Source: Bacillota bacterium (GTDB taxonomy: Bacteria > Bacillota > DTU025). Taken from it: DNA of 9,698 nucleotides. The notes below the pieces were generated by a model that saw nothing but the letters and a program-made list of their open reading frames with translations, did not search any database and was not told the DNA's origin. Position 1 is the first letter of the stretch, and every line of letters begins with the position of its first letter. Positions 5,641-9,698 of this stretch are shown one piece after another. The stretch spans positions 1 to 9,698 of the forward strand of contig DUWJ01000296.1 of assembly GCA_012842765.1 (NCBI GenBank). The letters run 5' to 3'. The position numbers and the translations under genes are program-made.

Positions 5641-5720
5641 TTACGTTGCGTGTTTGAGAAGGAAACAGCTTGCGGAGGCCTTCATCCCCCGCCGCTGTCA
5701 ACCCGCAGAACACCACGTAA
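5641..5720 (+). repeat. Second structured element of the vanG leader
   Basis: TTACGT/ACGTAA (5641-5646, 5715-5720) and GTGTT/AACAC (5650-5654, 5709-5713) form an outer helix. ACAGC/GCTGT (5665-5669, 5694-5698) and GCGG/CCGC (5672-5675, 5689-5692) form an inner one. It ends 19 bases before the vanG ribosome site AAGGAG (5740-5745), leaving that site free. There is no leader-peptide ORF and no antiterminator motif that I recognise. Confidence 0.5.
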
Positions 5721-5753
5721 ACGCCAAGACCGTAGAGACAAGGAGTCATGAAC

Positions 5754-6803
5754 ATGAAACGAACAAGAGTAGCCGTGATATTCGGCGGATCTTCCACGGA
5801 GTATGAAATATCGCTGCAGTCGGCCTATTCGGTAATCACCAACCTCAACCCTGAAGAATACGACTTGATACTGCTCGGGATTACCCGCCAGGGAGCTTGG
5901 ATGAGATTCACCGGTCCTGTGGAGCAGATCAAGGACAATACGTGGATGGATCACAGCGTCTCCGTTCCGGCCATCATTTCTCCCGATCGAAATACCCATG
6001 GGATACTTGAATTTCACGGCAACAAGGTAACCACGACCCGAATCGACGTTGCCTTTCCGGTTCTACATGGGAAGAACGGCGAGGACGGAACAGTTCAAGG
6101 CCTACTGGAAATGGCGGGCATCCCCTGTGTTGGATGTGGCGTATTGAGCTCAGCCATGTGCATGGACAAGGACATAGCTCACAGAATAGTCAGCCTGGCT
6201 GGAGTAAAAACACCTCCATCGATTGTGCTGCACTCTTACGTCTCCGAAGCGGAGCTGCTTAAGCGGATTGCGCACCTGAAATACCCACTCTTTGTGAAAC
6301 CGGCAAATGCCGGCTCCTCCTTCGGCATTACTAAGGTTTCCCAGGAAAGCGGGCTTGCCTGTGCAGTCAGTGCTGCCTTCGAACACGATAGAAAAGTAGT
6401 AATAGAGGAATCAATTGATGGATTCGAGGTCGGCTGTGCTGTCCTCGGCAATGACGTACTCACCATTGGAGAGGTGGACGAGATCGAGCTCTGCAACGGC
6501 TTCTTCGATTACACCGAGAAATATACGTTGAAAACTTCGAAGATCCATATGCCTGCGCGGATCGATGTGGAGACTGCTGCACGCATCAAGCAAACAGCTA
6601 TCGTCATCTACAGGGCTCTGGAGTGTTCGGGGTACGCGCGAGTTGACATGTTCCTCACTCCTGAAGAAGATATCGTCTTCAATGAAGTCAACACCATACC
6701 CGGTTTCACCACCCATAGCCGGTATCCCAACATGCTAAAGGGGATTGGAATGAGCTTTGAGCAGATTGTAGACACGCTTATAAGGCTGGCGATCGACCGA
6801 TGA
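5754..6803 (+). CDS. vanG: VanG-type D-alanine--D-serine ligase
   Basis: A 349-residue cytoplasmic ATP-grasp ligase, the same length as VanG of Enterococcus faecalis. It joins D-Ala to D-Ser so that peptidoglycan precursors end in D-Ala-D-Ser and bind vancomycin poorly. Motifs in order: FGGSSTE (10-16), HGKNGEDGTVQG (105-116), MDKDIAH (137-143), VKPANAGSSFGITKV (181-195), EESIDGFEVG (218-227), FDYTEKYTLKTSKI (251-264), GYARVDMF (293-300), NEVNTIPGFTTHSRYPNM (310-327). The loop carries EKY where D-lactate ligases such as VanA have a histidine, which points to D-Ser use. I chose the ATG at 5754 because AAGGAG lies 8 bases upstream and the start aligns with VanG. The ATG at 5748 is only two bases from that site. 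Its stop overlaps the vanXY start as ATGA. Confidence 0.96.
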   Translation: MKRTRVAVIFGGSSTEYEISLQSAYSVITNLNPEEYDLILLGITRQGAWMRFTGPVEQIKDNTWMDHSVSVPAIISPDRNTHGILEFHGNKVTTTRIDVAFPVLHGKNGEDGTVQGLLEMAGIPCVGCGVLSSAMCMDKDIAHRIVSLAGVKTPPSIVLHSYVSEAELLKRIAHLKYPLFVKPANAGSSFGITKVSQESGLACAVSAAFEHDRKVVIEESIDGFEVGCAVLGNDVLTIGEVDEIELCNGFFDYTEKYTLKTSKIHMPARIDVETAARIKQTAIVIYRALECSGYARVDMFLTPEEDIVFNEVNTIPGFTTHSRYPNMLKGIGMSFEQIVDTLIRLAIDR

Positions 6804-7564
6804 GAACGCTGAAACTCTATGCAGAGGACATTGGCAAGGGCAACCTCATCCTCGTCAATCCCTCTCATCCACTTGCGACGACACCAGCCGATGAAGTGCT
6901 TGTGCCTATTCGCCCTGCCTTTCCCGAGATCGTTCTAGAAAGGCAAACAGCAAGGATGCTGGCAGAAGTGGCTGCTCTCTTGCAATGCGAGGATCAAATC
7001 GTACCAGTCAGCGGTTATCGCACGATGCAGGAACAGCAGGCTATATACGCCGATTCCATGCGCGAAAACGGGAAGGAGTTTACGAAGAAATACGTCGCAA
7101 CTGTGGGATGCAGCGAGCACCAGACCGGACTAGCAATCGATTTGGGAGAAAACAGGCCGGACATCGATTTCATCCGGCCATACTTCCCTTACACCGGAAT
7201 CTGTCAAGAGTTCCGGAAGCTGTCAGTACAGTATGGATTCATCCAGCGCTACCCGGCTGGACGGGAATCCATCACCCAAATTGCACACGAGCCCTGGCAT
7301 TTTCGCTACGTTGGCTATCCCCATTCCCAACTGATCAGGGGAAATGAGTTTACGCTGGAGGAGTATACTGACTGCCTCAAGCACTTTCCCTTCGACGGAG
7401 CACATCTTCGGATCAAGCACGACAACTACGACTTCGAGATTTTTCATGTCCCCGTCGAACCAGGTCAGGAGGTTGAAATCGAACTGCCGGACAGAATCCC
7501 TTTTCAGGTATCCGGGAACAACGATGATGGCTTTGTGGTGACATTATGGAGGCATTTGGGATGA
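6800..7564 (+). CDS. vanXY: VanXY, bifunctional D,D-dipeptidase/D,D-carboxypeptidase
   Basis: A 254-residue zinc peptidase, matching the length of VanXY-G. It hydrolyses D-Ala-D-Ala dipeptide and trims D-Ala from pentapeptide precursors, so that D-Ala-D-Ser precursors dominate. The VanY-type core shows SGYRT (71-75), SEHQTGLAIDLG (105-116, zinc ligands H107 and D114) and EPWHFRYVGYPH (164-175, catalytic E164, zinc ligand H167). There is no signal peptide or membrane anchor, as expected for a cytoplasmic VanXY rather than membrane-bound VanY. The C-terminal part (about 200-254) ends QVSGNNDDGFVVTLWRHLG, as in VanXY-G. It overlaps both vanG and vanT by four bases, so the three genes are translationally coupled. 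Confidence 0.95.
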   Translation: MRTLKLYAEDIGKGNLILVNPSHPLATTPADEVLVPIRPAFPEIVLERQTARMLAEVAALLQCEDQIVPVSGYRTMQEQQAIYADSMRENGKEFTKKYVATVGCSEHQTGLAIDLGENRPDIDFIRPYFPYTGICQEFRKLSVQYGFIQRYPAGRESITQIAHEPWHFRYVGYPHSQLIRGNEFTLEEYTDCLKHFPFDGAHLRIKHDNYDFEIFHVPVEPGQEVEIELPDRIPFQVSGNNDDGFVVTLWRHLG

Positions 7565-9698
7565 ATCTGCAGGAAGAGTTCCCCGGTATTGATTACTTCA
7601 GAATAATCGCTGCATTTCTCGTAGTGGCTAACCACACTTCCCCCCTGTCGTCAGTGAACGGGACCGCTGATTTCATCCTGACAAGGATAATTGCCCGTGT
7701 AGCAGTGCCGTTCTTCTTCATGACCTCAGGATTTTTCCTGTTTCGTGGAAAGGCGACAGACAGCGAAGCGGACCGCGCAAGGCTGTTTCGCTTTCTGAGG
7801 AAAACGGCCGCGTTGTACGCCATTTCAACTTTGCTGTATCTCCCTGTCAACATCTATGCGGGAACCTTCAGAACTGAACATCTGGCCAAAGAACTGCTGA
7901 AGGACATTGTGTTTGACGGCACGTTTTATCACTTATGGTATCTGCCGGCAGCGATGATCGGCGCGACCATTGCCTGGCTGTTGCTGAAAAGGCTCGGCCC
8001 TGGCCACGCCTTTGGCATAGCCTTCATCCTCTACCTGGTCGGCCTGTTCGGCGACAGCTACTACGGAATTGCAGAAAGAGTGCCATTCCTGCAATCGTTC
8101 TATGCATCAGTCTTCACAGTTTCGGACTACACGCGGAACGGACTTTTCTTCGCTCCGGTCTTTCTAGTGCTTGGCGCCATGATGGCCCCGCCAGCGAGGC
8201 GCCTGCAGCCAAAGGCGTGCTTTACGGGGCTGGCAGTTGCGTTTCTTCTTATGCTGGCAGAAGCGCTTCTCCTTCACACCTGCGGGATCCCAAGGCACGA
8301 TAGCATGTACCTTACGCTCCTGCCCTGCGCGGCTCTCCTTTTTCAGAGCCTGCTACACATCAATGGCAAAACGCGCAAAGAGCTGCGGGACATCTCTACG
8401 CTCATCTATTTAGTCCATCCCATGATGATCATACTCGTTCGATGGCTTGCCAAAGCCGCGGGCCTCAAACGATGGCTGATAGCTAACAGCGTCATCCATT
8501 TTCTTGCCGTAGCAGTATCTTCCCTTGCTGCCGCAGAAGCGATCCTGTTGTTGCTGCGAGTCTTTCAAAACAGAGAGCTCTCTCCTGAACACGCCACTAT
8601 GGACAGGGCGTGGGCTGAGATCGACCTGACCTGCCTGAGCCACAACGTCCAAGTCCTGCGCAAAGCTATGCCGGATGGATGTAAACTAATGGCTGCCGTC
8701 AAAGGCAATGCATACGGGCATGGCGATGTGGAAGTTGCAAAACATCTGAATCAGATAGGAATCGATGCCTTCGCGGTTGCCGCCATCGATGAAGGAATTC
8801 GCCTGCGAAAACATGGAATCAAAGGAACGATCCTGATACTCGGCTACACTGTGCCCGAAAGAGCTGGCGAGCTCGCCCGCTACCGTTTGTCGCAGACAGT
8901 CGTCGATCGAGAACACGCTGTGCGCCTCAATGCTTGCGGGAAACCAATACACGTCCACATCAAAGTGGATACCGGCATGCACCGTATGGGAGAGCCCTGG
9001 GATCATGTATCGGAGATTGCCAGCATCTTCGGCCTGAAGAATCTTTATGTTGACGGAATCTACACTCACCTTTCCGTCTCAGATAGCATGGAACCGGAAG
9101 ACGCTCAATTTACAGAAATGCAGATAGATAGGTTTTACCATCTCCTGGAAACGCTCCGGGAGCAAAACGTCACCCTTCCCAAGGTACACGTTCAAAGCAG
9201 TTATGGCCTCCTTAACTATCCAGAACTTAAATGCGATTATGCAAGAGTCGGGATTGCATTGTACGGCACACTGAGCTCGCCCCATGATCAGACCAGGCTC
9301 CACCTGGACATAAAAAATGTCCTGTCGTTGAAGGCACGGGTTTCGCTTGTTAGAACCGTTACAGCCGGGGAAAGCGTCGGCTATGGTCGCCACTTCATTG
9401 CCGAGCGTGATACTTGTGTCGCCATCCTCCCAATCGGGTACGGGGACGGGATTCCACGCAATCTCTCGGGCGGCAGAGGCTCAGTATTGATCCATGGATG
9501 CCGTGCACCCATTATAGGCCGAATATGCATGGATCAGCTGATGGTCGACGTCACCGGGATCCCGGACGTGAAGCGCGGCGATGTCGCCACATTGATCGGC
9601 AGAGACGGTTCTGCGGAGATCACGGCAGAACAAGCAGCTGCCGATGCCGGAACGATAACCAATGAGTTGCTCAGCCGGATAGGCATCCGCGTGAAGAG
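7561..9698 (+). CDS. vanT: VanT, membrane-bound serine racemase (3' end cut by the window)
   Basis: 712 codons are visible and the window ends before a stop. Enterococcal VanT-G is about this length, so only a few residues are missing. The N-terminal part (1-346) is an acyltransferase-3-like membrane domain with about ten hydrophobic helices, beginning GIDYFRIIAAFLVVANH and including VPFFFMTSGFFLF; it is thought to bring in L-serine. The cytoplasmic racemase domain starts at about M347 (AWAEIDLTCLSHNV). It has the PLP lysine K381 in MAAVKGNAYGHG, the conserved IKVDTGMHRMG, DYARVGIALYG, catalytic Tyr608 in SVGYGRHF, IPIGYGDG and ICMDQLMVD. It makes D-serine for VanG. The residue aligned with alanine racemase Tyr354 is Ile709 (RIGIRVK). 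The ATG at 7561 overlaps the vanXY stop as ATGA. Confidence 0.95.
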   Translation, partial: MNLQEEFPGIDYFRIIAAFLVVANHTSPLSSVNGTADFILTRIIARVAVPFFFMTSGFFLFRGKATDSEADRARLFRFLRKTAALYAISTLLYLPVNIYAGTFRTEHLAKELLKDIVFDGTFYHLWYLPAAMIGATIAWLLLKRLGPGHAFGIAFILYLVGLFGDSYYGIAERVPFLQSFYASVFTVSDYTRNGLFFAPVFLVLGAMMAPPARRLQPKACFTGLAVAFLLMLAEALLLHTCGIPRHDSMYLTLLPCAALLFQSLLHINGKTRKELRDISTLIYLVHPMMIILVRWLAKAAGLKRWLIANSVIHFLAVAVSSLAAAEAILLLLRVFQNRELSPEHATMDRAWAEIDLTCLSHNVQVLRKAMPDGCKLMAAVKGNAYGHGDVEVAKHLNQIGIDAFAVAAIDEGIRLRKHGIKGTILILGYTVPERAGELARYRLSQTVVDREHAVRLNACGKPIHVHIKVDTGMHRMGEPWDHVSEIASIFGLKNLYVDGIYTHLSVSDSMEPEDAQFTEMQIDRFYHLLETLREQNVTLPKVHVQSSYGLLNYPELKCDYARVGIALYGTLSSPHDQTRLHLDIKNVLSLKARVSLVRTVTAGESVGYGRHFIAERDTCVAILPIGYGDGIPRNLSGGRGSVLIHGCRAPIIGRICMDQLMVDVTGIPDVKRGDVATLIGRDGSAEITAEQAAADAGTITNELLSRIGIRVK

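Noticed and set aside
1..9698. CRISPR arrays, phage integration sites at the tRNA, defence systems
   Set aside because: No spaced direct repeats, integrase gene or duplicated tRNA 3' end was seen, and no defence-type protein motifs were found.

Overview
The window comes from a bacterium, most likely an anaerobic member of the Clostridia (Bacillota) with an intermediate G+C content of roughly half by eye. This rests on the gene families, on Shine-Dalgarno sites close to AAGGAG, on frequent GTG/TTG starts, and on a right-hand gene cluster ordered like the cryptic vanG locus of Clostridioides difficile. The species cannot be named from the sequence.

Left part (1-3423). A tRNA-Pro(GGG) gene on the minus strand has its own promoter. 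Next comes a minus-strand pair: a MerR-family regulator with a GyrI-like effector domain (1566-2408), then an NAD(P)-binding dehydrogenase of the DapB / 2,4-diaminopentanoate dehydrogenase type (437-1465), closed by a hairpin terminator at 376-411. The stretch 2409-3423 has no intact gene. It holds the merR promoter with a palindrome in its spacer, a probable small frameshifted gene (2664-2856), and several RNA-like stem-loops leading up to vanR.

Right part (3424-9698). This is a complete or nearly complete D-Ala-D-Ser type glycopeptide-resistance cluster on the plus strand: vanR-vanS, a 502-base spacer, then vanG-vanXY-vanT. VanS senses and VanR responds. VanG makes D-Ala-D-Ser. VanXY removes normal D-Ala-ended precursors. 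VanT is a membrane serine racemase that supplies D-serine, and it runs off the right edge within its last few codons. vanG/vanXY and vanXY/vanT overlap as ATGA, and vanS starts inside vanR at a TTG. The accessory genes vanU, vanY and vanW of the enterococcal vanG operons are absent.

The cluster is a known type, not a new system. The less ordinary parts are non-coding: a phased VanR-box-like site and two large inverted repeats in the vanG leader, three hairpins in a row after vanS, and a hairpin just before vanR that resembles an IS200/IS605 right end. One residue in VanT (Ile at the position of alanine racemase Tyr354) also merits a check.
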